From Cytidiella melzeri (Eukaryota; Basidiomycota; Agaricomycetes; Polyporales; Irpicaceae), in contig JABYQR010000102.1 in the NCBI GenBank assembly GCA_022592445.1, positions 59,381-123,380 on the forward strand: a stretch of 64,000 nucleotides of DNA. Direction: 5' to 3'. The notes under the pieces are model-generated. The model ran no database searches and was not told the origin of the DNA. It was given only the letters and a program-made list of their open reading frames with translations. The position numbers and the translations under genes are program-made. Positions within the stretch are counted from its first letter, which is position 1, and each line of letters opens with the position of its first letter. Of this stretch, positions 11,892-22,836 are shown piece by piece.

Positions 11892-13024
11892 CCTGGGAAC
11901 CTAGACTGGAGATCACAGACTCAGAGGATAGCAGGTGGTGGTGGTTCAGGTGTGAGGGGGAGGGCGGACGATCCGGCGGGAGTCGGGACTTGATATACCG
12001 TCGGGGCCACGAGTTTGCAACGTTGTTTGTTGTCTTGTGGCCCGACGTCGGTGTGACTCCACGTGCGGCTTTTGATGCCATACGCTCTTCATGTGACGCA
12101 CGTGACAAACGCGCTACGTCACAATGAAAACGTGACATGACCTGCCTGACACGGTAGGTCTGACTCGACCAAGACGACTTTGTGCGTCAAAGGGCTACAG
12201 CCCTGACAATGCTAGCAACAAAAGTAGCTTTGTTGGACACGATGCATGGTGCATGAGGCATGAGCGGATGCGATTCAAAAGATGCCATCGCAAGCACAGC
12301 CGCCAGCTTGCTGTGCCACCGACAGATGTCGTCGCAACCGACACCGCCGCTCGCGCCACGTCACGGATTATCGTCGCTCATCACCGCAGTCCCTTCTCTC
12401 AGAGAACAATGGACAATGGACGGCTCTGAGATAGTTCTTCCCACGCGCTGTACAGGTGGTTATGCGTGACCGGATAAGTGGAAGACATACCGATGGGTGG
12501 TTTGATCCTGTTCCGAATCATGCATACCGGAGCCAGAATGACAGGGAATGTAACACTGCCAATCGAATGGCAACTCACAGGATGTCTGGAGAATGACAAG
12601 TCGGTCCTTGGACTACGATCAACGTGCCGTGGCACTAACGGAGCAGTCATTCAATCACTCGGAATATATATGCAGTTGCGAACGGTTTCTATTGCGATCG
12701 TTTGAAATGTTGTAAGCTCTCTATCATGAAGCTGCGTAAGCGTCAAGGTGAGTTTCTGTACACCAAAAAAATCATATTACAATGCCTACTCGGTGATCTC
12801 GCCATCTAGAATTGCGTCCACCTGCTTATTCCCGACGACTTGGTATCCGCTCCGTGAGTCCTTCACGAGCCGGTATGGATGGAGAACATATGATCGGATT
12901 TGCGACCCCCACGATATCTCGGGTAGCTGGTTGTGCGCATCTGTTTTTGTTTGTTCTCTGTCACTGGCATTAGCATTTTTTATGCGCGAGACTCATGACA
13001 CAAGCACACACATGCTTTCATGAC
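11892..13024. other. intergenic region
   Basis: No open frame here shows coding character on either strand. The CACGTG-like and ACGTCA-containing stretch at about 12040-12130 probably belongs to the promoter of the disordered-protein gene. Nothing else stands out. Confidence 0.5.
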
Positions 13025-14233
13025 TTACTTCTTTCTCAGCTCAATCTCGTACAATTTGGATCTCAACAGCTGCATTGCCAGCTTGCGGTTCGCGGACTGC
13101 TGCCGCTCTTGCTGACACTGTGGATATCGTAACTATAGGCCGATTGTGTGTCGTCAAGAGCGATGAAGACGTACGGTAACGGTGATACCAGTGGGGATGT
13201 GTTCGACCCGAACCGCACTCTCGGTCTTATTCACATGTTGACCGCCTAGGTATACATCAGTAAGCCATGAGAAGTAGCGGTAGACGACGCGATACTTCAC
13301 CAGGTCCTTGACTTCTCATCGTGGAGATTTTCAAATCTGCATCGTACAACTTGATCTCCATTTCCTGCCAGTCTTGAGTGTCGAAATGCGGCGATACGCG
13401 TACGCTGGCGAATGAGGTGTGCCGTGCCCCCTTTGGATCAAAGGGAGACATGCGGACAAGACGGTGGACTCCCGTCTCGTATTGCGCGTAGCCGTACGCG
13501 TGCTGGCCTTGTATAAACAGCGTGGTAGCTTTCACTCCGGTCACATCTCCAGGTGTTTCGGAAACCGTGTCAACTGGAATTGGTCCGTGAGTGCCTCTGA
13601 GATGAATTCACGAGACATTACTTGAAAATCACCAGTGTAGCTTTGCGAGTAGGCCCACTTTGTATACATGCGTACTAGCATAGAGGCCCAGTCGCACGCA
13701 TCGGTGCCTCCGGAGCCTGCATGAATGTCCAGGTAAGCGGAATTCATGTCGTACGGACCAGAGAGCCAGCGTTTGACGAGTGCATCGTCGCATACAGCTT
13801 GCAGCCGGTCTAGTTCAACGAGTAAATCTGCCCGCAATTCATCGTCTGTTGCGGAAAGAGCTAATAAATGCAAGTTTGAGTGTCACGAGTGGCAGAATAC
13901 GAGCGGCGCGATACCTGCCAATTCTCGAACCTGCCTCAACTCTGCCTCCAGCCCATCTGCACGGGACGATGCTTGCTCTACGTCAGGCCGTACGGGCTCA
14001 GACGTGCTGAGTTCACCAAGAGTACTCGCAATGTCTTGGATTTTTCTGTCCACTGCAGACTGAATAGTAACGCGTCCTTTGGAGCTTGGGTTGTTCGTGT
14101 GTCCTTGCGAGTAACTTCGAGATCGCAACGGTGCAATCACTTGAAACTGACCTCCATAACCACGACAAAGCCTTCCGTAGCATGAGGGTGGCCATGGGAA
14201 TCTTGTGACAAGTCGCGAGGACCATCCAAGCAT
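13025..14233 (-). CDS. organellar peptide chain release factor, RF2 class
   Basis: Class-I release factor that hydrolyses peptidyl-tRNA at stop codons. Ordered matches: [23 protein letters not shown] (first part [19 protein letters not shown] domain), [20 protein letters not shown] carrying the SPF tripeptide that marks RF2 specificity, then, across an intron, [20 protein letters not shown] with the catalytic GGQ, then EHIPTGITV, and a last exon ending [13 protein letters not shown] before TAA. The N-terminus ([17 protein letters not shown], then many Arg/Ser) looks like a mitochondrial presequence. At least five exons. The chosen start at 14233 could instead be an in-frame ATG at 14308. Divergent from the phosphatase gene (328 bp). 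RF2 class in a fungal mitochondrion is odd; see findings. Confidence 0.85.
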
Positions 14234-14561
14234 GAGATGAGTGTTGACAGACTCCAATGTGGTGGACGCGTTAGACAGTTTCTCGTGTAGACGCCGGATG
14301 TGCGTCACTGTTCTCGTTCAAACCAACACATCTGCCGGACTCATAGCTGTTCTCGATGCTTTCATAACTACCGAAAGTACAAACAAAAGTACAGACATAG
14401 AGGTACGCGCTGTTGTTTCTTTGGCCTATGATATACGGTGGTGATGAAAGACTGCAGCTACAAAACAAGTCCAGCCGTCACCCTTGACACTCAGTGCGGT
14501 TCAAGTCACTTCACAAGCGTGGTATAGGCCTACTACCAATAGACCTGATTATTGACAGGGT

Positions 14562-16367
14562 ATGCTGCAAAGGCTGTGGAAACCTGTCGTAGGCACCGCG
14601 GTGTTCGTCGGTGCGCCAGGCTACCTCTACTTCAAGTACACCGCGAAGCCAAAGTCCACAAGGGACTCCTTCGACCTTCCCATACGCGTCAAAGGGCCTG
14701 ACGGCAAGGCGACGATGTCGACGCGTAACTTGACACTCCTGACGAAGGATGAGGTTGACGCGAAACTCAGGGAACATGCCGTAGCTACGAGCACGGTCAG
14801 AGGGGGAGTGGTCTGGAAGCAAGCTACAGCTTTCGTCCCCGCGAATGACCCGATAGAGGACGCGAACACTAGTAAGATTATTCAAAGAGATCCGTCTGAG
14901 GTGTCTCCTCCAGGAGACTTGATGTTCTTCGCCGTTATGGATGGACACGGTGGCTACCACACATCCCGTCTCCTCTCTAAAGTGCTCATACCGTCGGTTG
15001 CCATGGAGCTCGCTCAGCTTATCCAAGACCCGATATCGACCGTCCCAAAGGCTAGCACGCTCTCCGACTTGAGGTCGATTCTTTGGCCCACGAAAGCCGC
15101 GCCAACAATACCGTTAGACTCGGATTCCAGATTTGTCACACTGGCAATGCAGCGGGCCTTCACAACTCTAGACTCGGAAATTGTCGACGCGCCGCTGCGT
15201 CTTTTGGCCGAAGAAATGGGAAAGACAGGCGCACAGAAGCAGCTCATACCGGACTTGAGCCAACATCCAATGGCTCTCGCAGCACTGCAACCCGCCATGT
15301 CTGGTAAGAGGCTACTTCGAACGAACCATCAGAAGAGTATAACTGAACTGTGTCAGGAAGCTGTGCGTTGTTGGCGATGTTTGACACTGCTCATAATGAC
15401 CTGTATGTCGCGTGTACTGGCGACAGTCGTGCGGTAGCAGGAGTATGGGAGGAGTCGCCGGACGGTACTGGGCACTGGCGAGTGGACGTTCTGACAGAGG
15501 ACCAGACAGGGAGGAACCCGAACGAGTTGAAGAGGTACGTTTCATTCGAACGCGAACAGCGTGTATAGCAAGAGCTCAATTGCATGGGTTACAGGATACA
15601 ATCTGAACATCCTTCCAATGAGCATAACACGGTCATCATGCGCGGACGTGTCCTCGGTGGCCTCGAACCAACACGAGCATTTGGTGATGCAAGGTACAAA
15701 TGGTCGCGCGACGTACAAGCAGTGTAAGTGCATGATCTGATCATGTACGCATTGAAAAAGGGCGATATCTTACAATGCACACAGGCTCAACCAGGCTCTC
15801 ATGGCAAGCAACGGCACGTCTTTGCGCTCTGCTCCGGCATTACTTCAATCTCCACCATACGTGACAGCGCGGCCTGTCGTTACCCACCGCAAACTCACCC
15901 TACCTGATCCCAAGAACCCTACACCCACAGCTCGATCCTCGCTACGCTTCATCATCCTCGCGACAGACGGCCTTTGGGATGAAATATCGTCGGAAGACGC
16001 GGTAGCACTCGTGGGCGGACACCTCGCCGGACTCAAAGGTACCATCCCCAAGGCGGAACTCCAAAATATGGTCCCCATCGCCTCTGAGAACTCTACTGTG
16101 CAAGGCAAGAGTAAACGTAAGCACCCCGGGCCTAACGAGGGCTCATGGGCATTCGTCGACGACAATGTTTCTACACATCTCATCCGGAACGCGTTCGGTG
16201 GCGGAGATGAAGACAGGTTGAGGCAGTTACTTAGCATACCTCCGGGATTGGCGAGGAACTATCGCGATGACGTTACGTGCACAGTGGTGTATTGGGAGGT
16301 CGGACAGGAGAGTAACGCAAAGACAGTGGCGTTATCGGCACAGTCGCCTGTCAAATCGAAATTGTGA
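14562..16367 (+). CDS. PTC5: mitochondrial PP2C phosphatase, pyruvate dehydrogenase phosphatase-like
   Basis: Mn/Mg-dependent PP2C-family phosphatase of the type that reactivates pyruvate dehydrogenase by dephosphorylating E1-alpha in the mitochondrial matrix. Exons 14562-15303, 15357-15534, 15595-15723, 15785-16367 give 543 aa with consistent phases. The N-terminus (MLQRLWKPVVGTAVFVGAPG) is basic and hydrophobic, fitting an import signal plus a membrane segment. PP2C motifs: FFAVMDGHGGYHTS (metal Asp), LYVACTGDSRAVAGVW, GGLEPTRAFGDARYKW, FIILATDGLWDEISSEDAV (metal Asp) and NYRDDVTCTVVYW (final metal Asp). The insert between the first two motifs is long, as in fungal Ptc5-like enzymes. The assignment to Ptc5 rather than another mitochondrial PP2C is inference. 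Confidence 0.88.
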
Positions 16368-16473
16368 ACAAGTACCGTGATTTGGTCTTTTATCGCTCTC
16401 GCGTTCGATGTAGTTGTAGAGGAGTTAAGGACGACAGCAGCACATTGAGCTGTCTCGGTACGAATATTGGTAG

Positions 16474-18120
16474 CTACACCTTCTTGGCATCTGAGGATGA
16501 TTCAGCCTCTATGGACTGCAACCAATTGCCCATCCTCTCCCAGAACAACCGTTGTCGACGTGTGCCGAACCAAAAGGGGGCAATTGACACATGGTTCGCG
16601 TCGCGAACGTGATATACGTTCCAAAGGCCTGGTGTCAGCGACGGCAAATTTTCCTGCTGCTTTGCGTCTGAAGCGTCGTCGTCTTCAATCCACGTGCGAT
16701 GTTTGCAACATGTAGAGCTAAGGAAATGACATTAGTATGCATCAACATAAGATCAGAGTGTGTGCACTCACTTGCAGCTGAAAGGATGCCACTGCGAGAA
16801 CAAGGGTACGACGCCGTCGTTGGAGCGCAGTACGGCGCTGTTATGAGACGTCGCAGCTTGCTGAGGCTTTGTGGCTTCGTCCACGATCGAAGGACTGGGA
16901 TGAATACTAGATAGGTCGAACCAACCTATGAACAATGAGAGTAAGGATAGCACTGGCATGAAGACCGCATGTCCGAGGCTTGGCCGAAAATGCGCGCCAT
17001 CCGATTCTGCGACAGTCTACGACAGTTTGAGTCAAGTGGTTGAACAACAACAACCTTCTCGCAGCTCACCATAGATGCAGCGTAGCTCATATAAAACGTG
17101 CCGTCGTTCGGCAGGCCCTCCTTGTTAGCCTCGCGTCCGTCCGAGGCTTGGAACGTTACGTCAAAAGGAGCCGAGTCGCTACTCTCTGCCCATTCGCTAC
17201 GCCCCAGTTGCTTGAGAAACGCGCTGAATGAGGTGACGTTGTAGGCGAGGGACCGAGATTCTACGTGCAAGTCGAGGAACGGAAGTAATGGTGAAAGGTA
17301 CGATAGCACGTGGACTCCTTTAGCAACAAACGCTCCAGCAGAGTAAGGGCGCACAGCGGGAGCATTGTCGACTTCTTCCCCTAGCGAATAGACGATTTGG
17401 CTGCCACGAAATGGGGCTGAGACTATGTCATGCTTCAGTATGTGTATCAATGCAGCATGACAAAAGCGTGAACCTGTAGTGACTGACAGCAGCATGTCAG
17501 GATGAGAAGCTTCGCCAAAGAATCCTGTAGCTAGGAGCCATTGCATCTTGATAATAGTCGGCCCACCCTACTCAACTCAGCGGGCATGCACCACACACAA
17601 GCATTTCCACAACTCACCATTGAGTGTCCTAGAAAGTGAAGCGGGTGATGGCGACTCCAGCGAGGGTACAATCCGTTCTCATGTGTTCTGCCGAAACGTT
17701 TATGACCGTTACGACGTGCATGGTCTTCGCCGTAATCGACTGCGACACTGAGTTTAGCATACAAAATCGGAGGGCTGAGCTGCTGGTCTTACCCTTTCCA
17801 CCCATTAACACGTAGTACAGCTCACATGCCCTGTCGTGCAGGGAACTGACTGGGCCCACGCTGTCAGAGAAGTCGGGTGGTCAGTGACATACACCCTATG
17901 CTGTGGCAGTTCTTGAGACAGCTTACCTCGCGAATATCACTCGCCTACGAGGACTCTCGCTATCCAAGGTAATCTTTGGATTCGAGTGTTCCTCGAAATT
18001 CCCCCATAACAGAGGGCCGCCGGCGGACAAGAAGCCTTCCACTATAACGAGCGGAATCGGGTCTTCCACATCATGGGTATGGCTGCTAGTGTTTGGTGCA
18101 ACTGGCGCTGTGCGCGACAT
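16474..18120 (-). CDS. lipase of the Staphylococcus/Bacillus type (alpha/beta hydrolase)
   Basis: Triacylglycerol lipase-like hydrolase with the order of motifs seen in bacterial family I.5/I.6 lipases: PLVIVEGFLSAGG and LLWGNF at the N-terminus, VGPVSSLHDRACELYYVL with the downstream GG, then VDYGEDHARRNGHKRFGRT, GLYPRW, and LHFLGHSMGGPT holding the nucleophile Ser (split by an intron). Downstream, SNDGVVPLFSQW carries the expected Asp and VRDANHVSIAPFW the His. About seven exons; the last ends SSSDAKKV-stop at 16474. No signal peptide: the start MSRTAPVAP is polar, so an intracellular enzyme is likely, unlike the secreted bacterial relatives. Convergent with the PP2C gene, stop codons about 105 bp apart. 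Substrate unknown. Confidence 0.85.
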
Positions 18121-18941
18121 GGCGTTGAGTTGATGTTTGGTGCCTCCATCGTGACAGACTTTGAGTGCGTTGGTGGGCGGGACGCTGTTTATGGGTATGG
18201 CGAACTCGCCGTGATACTCGATGACCGCCTGCGCCTGCCTGCAATCGAAATGGAAATTGATCCGACAGTGGCCATATTTGGATATGTGAATCGTGAGTGC
18301 AAGCCCGAGTTTCAGGTTATTTCCGTGTGTTTATCCTCCGAGTCCCCGCTAGATGATGCACCGGTGATGGTTGCCTCCGTTTAATCTATGCGCATTGCAA
18401 AACTAGTTTTAATCAGTTTCATGTGGTTGCGGTGCATGATAGGAGGTTAAGTATGACGTTATTTATGGGTATTTATTCGAAGTCGCGAACGTCACAAGTT
18501 TGTGATTTTTCATGTCACAATCATGGTTTCGACCGGTGCACTCGCAAACACGCGAACAAAAAACAAGAAACCACTCATCACACTCGGGCGCTACAATAGC
18601 GCTTAACACACCACTGCTTTCCTCAATTGGCAAGTTCGGTCTCCCACGCTCCTCCCCAGCATCCAGGAAGGATTTCTAAGACACAAATCTTCACGTAGCT
18701 ATAGAATAATAGGACTGAGCAATTATTGTAATTCCTTTCTCCTACTCTGTAATGTTCAATTTGTGCAGCAACACCCATAACCTGTTATAAAGCACTTGGA
18801 GATCCATAAAGCAATGAATTCCAGTAGCTCCATGGCTCCAGTGACAATGAGATTGCTGCATTAGTATACTACTATACATTACAGGTGTGTTGATTTTGTA
18901 CTGGGGGAATTCAGCTGCACAGTGAGCTTGCAAAGCCTTTT
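18121..18941. other. intergenic region, nothing recognised
   Basis: AT-rich 5' flank of the lipase gene. No convincing coding exon or RNA gene on either strand. Confidence 0.4.
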
Positions 18942-19835
18942 TACTATCGTTGATGCAGTGTTCGTAAACGCCTGTTTTTACGAACACTAGTACTTTCGAT
19001 ACTTGCGCACGTCCAAATATTCTAAGTATACTGTGAGCAATAAAGGACGACTATAGCATTATTTTGGTGTAAGGAAAGTATTATAAATGCGAGGGATGAA
19101 GTCGGTAGAGACAAAGCAATGAGTTTCTGTACTTTACTCAGATTGATGGATAGAGATTCTGACTGATGTACTGCATATTTTATGACCGTCTTGCAGAAGC
19201 AAAGTGACTAATATTGCATTGAAAGCTGCTCCAGCAGTCCAATTGCTCTGTGTACATGTGTAGAGTAGTTTTTACAAACAATATCGAGACATGGGTGACT
19301 TAGAAACCGAGCGCAGTTTAAACTCCGCCAAGAGGCGTATCGCTCGTTGCAACATCGCGTTTGCGTTTTGCGTCTGGTACCTGCTTGCCACAACTTCTAG
19401 CCAATGCTTTGCGGCCCCTTCTTTCTTGATTCACGTCGAAGTGTTCAGTATTCTTGTATATAATTGAATACAGTAGCACATCCTTGTAATACACATGGTA
19501 TTCTACCCAAACACACTTTTTACAAACACTGCTCTTGCTGATGAGCTCAGCTGATGATGATACTACATATGGTAAGTTGTGTTGGAGTGACAATATGCCG
19601 ACCTCATGCCGGTGTGACCAACCGTGACGTTTTTACAAACACCCCTTCTCCTTTCTATCCCTTGTCGGCATCCTGCCGCAGCTCGCTGTTCCTCTCTAAA
19701 AAGCGTGAATTTAATACAGCATACTATCAAGATGCACAGGTATAATTCTATGTACTTTTTGACAGATTTAGGTGGGAGCTCTCAGCGCAATGTGCTGAGC
19801 GCCGGGTTTTTACGAACACTGCATGAATGATAGTA
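18942..19835. mobile_element. non-autonomous element with terminal inverted repeats
   Basis: The ends 18942-18968 and 19809-19835 are inverted repeats matching at 25 of 27 positions (shared core ATGCAGTGTTCGTAAA). The motif GTTTTTACRAACAC recurs inside at about 18974, 19268, 19516 and 19629 as well as at the right end. No long coding frame lies inside. This is the structure of a small DNA transposon relic (MITE-like) with subterminal repeats. I could not define a target-site duplication, so the outer limits may be off by a few bases. Confidence 0.6.
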
Positions 19836-20677
19836 CTACCAAGAGGGCCCTGCCACTTGGGCGGCTCAACCCCCATATTTGGTCTCCCATCAAAACTCGC
19901 GCAAATAGACGCTTGATGGTAAGGACCGTGAACTCGTTTCGCAAAAGTGAAACCGTGACCACGCCACAAATCCTCGTTTACGCCCTTGTTTCGCCCATTG
20001 TGACCGTGCAAACGAGTGGTTTCTTGATAATAACCCACATCGCAGGAAAAACATTCTGATTATCTAAAAAGATCTGCGATTGTCAATGGTAGCACGACAG
20101 ATCAGCAATTTACAGAACGGAAAAGTTAGAGAAAACCATCCTAATCTTTGAATAAGTTGATAAAGTAAGATCAAGCCTGCCAAGGTGCAAAAGGTTGATA
20201 AACCATGGTAAGTATGATCTTCGTCGATCAACCTAGGTAAGCATGATCTACTGTAGGTTGGGTAGCGGCCCCAGGCAGCTGGTTGGGGATTGGTCGCGCA
20301 GATACCAGGGCACATTATACAGCATGGCTATAAATATTATTGTTGTCCATCTATTGCTATGGCCACGATACAGTATGAGAGACATTGTCTGAGTGATGCA
20401 GAGCGCGCAAGAGAACGAAATTGAGACGGAATAATACAGTAATGCGAGGAGCTGTTCGATAGCGTTAATCCATACGAGACTTGAGAATACAGCAGAGTAG
20501 TCGAGACAGGATCCGGTGGTGCTGTTCAAAGAGAAGCATGCGAGGCGTCATGAGTTGAGCAAGATGAAGACATGAGTGTTGCAGTTGGTTACGAGGATTT
20601 GTTCGTGCACAGATTCTAGAACATTGTGTCAGTCGGAAGCAAAGAGCATGAGCAAACAACCATTGGCACAATTACCG
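19836..20677. other. non-coding spacer, nothing recognised
   Basis: No coding frame with support. It contains short imperfect repeats of the form GATCAACCTAGGTAAGCATGATC and TTGATAAACCATGGTAAGTATGATC near 20190-20250, of unknown origin. Confidence 0.4.
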
Positions 20678-22394
20678 TTAGTCAGAGACATTGGATTCCT
20701 GTTGAGCCGCGGCACGCTGCTCCGTAATTTGCTCTGCCAGTGTCTTACGTTGTGGCTGCTGACAACGTTCGTCGATATCAACGGCTGAAGGACCCCAGAC
20801 GTTTCTAAAGAGCATGTGAACGTTGTACAGCTTCAGAGAAGAGCAAAAAAAACGTACAGGTTCCACCATTGTAAAGTCTCGACTGCCCATACGGAGTGGG
20901 AATTTTTGAAGAGGTTCAAGACGGCGTCCCATAAGACACGCAGATCAATTGTGCCATTGTGAACGGACCAGTTTGGTTGGCTACTTAACGCATAATAACC
21001 CTAATGAAGAATGATGAGCATCATTCATGAAACGACAGACTCACTTACCATAACAGCTGCCCAAGCAATCATCTCAGGTGAGACTCTGTCCCGCTTTGCA
21101 GCAACTGCAATAGGACGGCGACCAACACCAGCAGGGCCCGGGGTCTTCTTCAACGCAGATGACTTTCCGGTGAAAATATGACGAAACACCTAATACGGAC
21201 AATATCAGCAAAGTCCGTGAGCGTGGCCATGACATACCAAAAGTAAAAACGGGCTGCGCAAAAGGCCTGCATCTAGTTTGGTCGGAAATCCTGCATCATC
21301 TAGGTCATACATGAATGCCATGAACTCTCCGCCTTCAAGTATTTTGCGACCCTCGAGAACGTCGGCACAAAACCTGCGGATGACAGTGAGCACACAAGCA
21401 CCAAAGGAAAAATAAACCTGACTTTTCTGGATCCTCGTCAAACTCTGCTAGCATGTCGCACGGGGACAGGAAACGCGCAGTTGAGTAGTGCATCCATCCA
21501 CGTGCAGTCTTGGTGTTCCCAACAGTGAGTTCAGTGCCAACTGGTGGAGATGGGATGTAGTTCAATACGCCGTCCTTGAGAGTTTTGCAATCATTGGCGC
21601 GACCGTCGTCGCTGGCTGCTGTTAACTGCAATCAAAATAGCAAGTGCATATATGCGTACAAAGCAAGTAGTTACTCACAAATTTCTTCAGACTTTCCATC
21701 ACATCAGGGTCAGCAGCGTAATATTCCAGGTCTGTCTCAAAGTCGGGAAAGAGATGGAACAGGAGCTCATACTGGCGTCCAAGCTTCGTACGCTGTGAGG
21801 TTTTGCTATCACATGCTTGTATGTAACTGTATGCGCGTAGTAAGAAACAGACGTATACGCACAGGTTCTTCATAAATTGTCCTCCATGCGCGTCAAGAGC
21901 TGGAAGCTCTCCATCGACCTCAGTGCAGTAAGGGCCGTATGTGAGAACCTTGTAAATCTCGACGCCGGGTCCAAGCAGGCGCTGAACCCATCGCGCGTTC
22001 ATGTTGAACTTTCTCCAATGTAACGACGTGCTGTGGTGTATCAGGAGTATCAGCAGAATATATGATTGAGTGTGAGAAGGGCTTACTTTCGTGCTTTTGC
22101 ATCATCCAGACAATTAATGATATCTTTGCGCCGGGCAGACGCAAATGCATCCTCTTCCTCAGGCTGCTCATCTGCCAGTACAGTTTGAGGGGGCACCCGA
22201 GAAGACGGTTGAGGAGGAGCCTGCTGAGATTGAGGAGGACATTGAGCCCGAGGTTGTTCAGCTTGTTGCTCTGCTTCTGATTGCGCATCGGATGATATGT
22301 CTCTTGGAGGTCTATTGCCTGTTCGTGCTAGTTGGGTATTGGCATGCCGAACAGGAGTAGATTGTGGAGGAAAGCAAGGTCTTACAGGAGGCAT
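20678..22394 (-). CDS. DUF6698-type basidiomycete protein
   Basis: Member of a large lineage-specific basidiomycete family of unknown function (DUF6698-like by my reading). Exons in order: MPPVRPCFPPQ start with a Gln/Pro-rich acidic stretch; TKLGRQYELLFHLFPDFETD; NDCKTLKDGVLNYIPSPPVG and GWMHYSTARFLSPCDMLAEF; FCADVLEGRKILEGGEFMAF and LDAGLLRSPFLL; VFRHIFTGKSSALKK and VSPEMIAWAAVM; ALSSQPNWSVHNGTIDLRVL with VWAVETLQWWN; then NVWGPSAVDIDERCQQPQ to the stop at 20678. Introns are about 50-70 nt. No catalytic motif is known to me. It lies back to back with the Plavaka remnant, and such genes are often found beside transposons, so it may be element-associated cargo. Exon borders were read by eye only. 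Confidence 0.65.
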
Positions 22395-22836
22395 AATGGT
22401 GATGGTTGAAGAGCAAAGGAAAACGGTGAGCGGCCACTGTATGCGGTAAAGCATCGGGAAATTCCCGCGTCGCCGACACTGATTTCATTGCTCATGAGGG
22501 AGCATGGGATTTTGTGGTCCATATATAGATGATGGTGTAGCGCGCATAGCTTGTACGTCTTTCATATGCAATTCTACTCTACGCAAGGTTCATAGAATAC
22601 TACCGTCATAGCTTATATCAGCCTGTTGTGGCTAAGAGTAATTTACAAGCAAGTTACTCAGGCCTATCGAGCCTGGGGGACGTGTTGATTGCAGGTGGCG
22701 GCGCTGATTTTGTGAGCGCCCAACATTTCTCAGGCGCCTAAACCACTCTTGCTGCCACCACCACGTACCACGGCGACCACACCACGAGTCCTCCTCCTGC
22801 AACGCCAACCCCCCCACCACCACCAGAGTAAAGACG

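Noticed and set aside
12260..13023. Short plus-strand frames between 12.2 and 13.0 kb
   Set aside because: Codon content is random-like, no splice-consistent chain, no recognisable motif.
18073..18384. 103-codon plus-strand frame over the lipase start
   Set aside because: Antisense shadow of the lipase first exon and its promoter.
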